Position numbers and translations under genes: made by a program. Below, piece after piece: positions 6,705 to 7,058 of a stretch of DNA of 7,058 nucleotides. Source of the DNA: Burkholderiales bacterium (lineage in GTDB: Bacteria; Pseudomonadota; Gammaproteobacteria; Burkholderiales; Burkholderiaceae_F); contig JAJPXW010000045.1 in the NCBI GenBank assembly GCA_021205255.1, forward strand, positions 1-7,058, read 5' to 3'. Each line of letters opens with the position of its first letter. The stretch's first letter is position 1. The notes beneath the pieces are model-generated. The model ran no database searches. It was not told the origin of the DNA and worked only from the letters and a program-made list of their open reading frames with translations.

Positions 6705-6863
6705 TTACTTTTCTGTTGGGCTGTCCTCGGGCTTCGCTCGTTTGGCCTCGGCTTCCTTCCTTCTTTTCTCTGCCTCATTTTTCTCAAGTTGGATGGCACC
6801 ATGGAAGCCCATCCAAAGGGCAAAACTAACACAGAGAGTTATTAACAACATGTTAAACCACAT
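6705..6863 (-). CDS. 52-residue single-span membrane protein, unknown function
   Basis: Not recognised. The ORF is supported by a strong ribosome binding site (AAGGAG at 6870-6875, 6 bp before the ATG) and by its position one base after the stop of an upstream membrane-protein ORF. Its sequence design is clear: residues ~2-24 are a hydrophobic segment (WFNMLLITLCVSFALWMGF), then ~28 highly charged residues rich in Glu, Lys, Arg and Ala (such as EKNEAEKRRKEAEAKRAK). That tail is likely a short helix or coiled coil. The N-terminus has no positive residues before the span and the tail is cytoplasm-like, so the topology is probably N-out/C-in. It resembles in outline the small accessory subunits encoded next to secondary transporters. 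The gene is convergent with the porin, whose stop is 28 bp away, and no clear terminator separates them. Confidence 0.75.
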   Translation of the reverse strand: MWFNMLLITLCVSFALWMGFHGAIQLEKNEAEKRRKEAEAKRAKPEDSPTEK

Positions 6864-6864
6864 A

Positions 6865-7058
6865 CTAATCTCCTTTTTTACCTACTAACTTTGCCAAAAG
6901 GCAGGCTATTAAAAGGCAAATAACCATTAATAGTCCTGCAAATGCCTTAACGCCATACTCCCCGCTATGGTCAAAAAAGAAGCACTAAAGTAGCCCCTAC
7001 ACTTACAGTATAAAAATAATTCACAATTACTTTTAAATACCCTTTGGAAGGATACTGA
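6865..7058 (-). pseudogene. 3' end of a multi-pass membrane protein, shifted by one base
   Basis: A membrane-protein reading frame enters from the right edge (7057 to 6974) and encodes a hydrophobic helix ending in VSVGATLVLLF. It stops at TGA 6973-6971 within TTT-TGA-C. Removing one T from the T6 run at 6973-6978 continues it as DHSGEYGVKAFA, a second hydrophobic helix (GLLMVICLLIACLLAKLV) and a basic end (GKKGD), stopping at TAG 6867-6865. The two frames together give about 63 residues with two membrane spans, so the shift interrupts one gene rather than joining unrelated ORFs. Possible causes are a real mutation, a homopolymer sequencing error, or +1 frameshifting. The family is not recognised; a secondary transporter is likely from the two spans and the small protein next door. 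The 5' part lies outside the window. Confidence 0.6.

Noticed and set aside
6640..6888. Plus-strand open frame of 82 residues overlapping the porin end.
   Set aside because: It lies antisense to the 52-residue gene, which has a proper ribosome binding site; the plus frame looks like a shadow.
1..7058. CRISPR arrays, tRNA/rRNA genes, insertion sequences, att sites, toxin-antitoxin or defence genes.
   Set aside because: No regularly spaced repeats, RNA gene signatures, transposase or integrase motifs, or defence-type domains were seen in any frame.

Overview
The window reads as a stretch of a Gram-negative chromosome at moderate, slightly AT-rich base composition. Four products carry Sec-type signal peptides, one of them a trimeric-type outer-membrane porin of the Neisseria/Burkholderia family. 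Another is a periplasmic fumarate-reductase-type flavoprotein, a class often found in anaerobically respiring gut bacteria. I infer a betaproteobacterium, with Sutterellaceae (Sutterella/Parasutterella/Turicimonas-like) the best guess. This rests on protein style only, not on a search.

Layout from left to right. (1) 76-939, minus: dTDP-4-dehydrorhamnose reductase (rfbD/rmlD), a dTDP-rhamnose biosynthesis gene without its usual partners in view. (2) 1179-2006, plus: a secreted SGNH-type hydrolase, divergent from rfbD; a perfect 7-bp inverted repeat lies just upstream of its ribosome binding site. (3) A 46-bp perfect-stem inverted repeat at 2086-2131 sits between convergent genes. (4) 3693 down to 2154, minus: a two-gene unit of a small DEDDh 3'-5' exonuclease followed 7 bp later by a secreted alpha/beta-hydrolase (esterase-like). 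(5) 5266 down to 3851, minus: a periplasmic FAD-dependent fumarate-reductase-like protein, closed by a convincing intrinsic terminator at 3793-3830. (6) A 285-bp divergent regulatory region with a nested inverted repeat. (7) 5552-6676, plus: a porin. (8) 7058 down to 6705, minus: the 3' end of a multi-pass membrane protein, disrupted by a one-base shift in a T6 run, followed one base later by a 52-residue single-membrane-span protein.

How the genes may work together. The porin, the flavoprotein and two secreted hydrolases suit a lifestyle of taking up and cleaving ester- or acyl-containing compounds outside the inner membrane and using unsaturated acids as electron acceptors. The flavoprotein keeps the six residues used for fumarate reduction in flavocytochrome c3 but has neither a haem nor an FMN domain, so it needs an external electron donor not encoded here. 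The link between the hydrolases and the reductase is inference from proximity only.

I see no rRNA, tRNA, CRISPR, insertion sequence or phage feature. No intergenic stretch exceeds 300 bases; the longest, 5267-5551, is described below. The right-hand small protein, the adjacent shifted membrane ORF and the divergent reductase/porin control region are the least explained parts.
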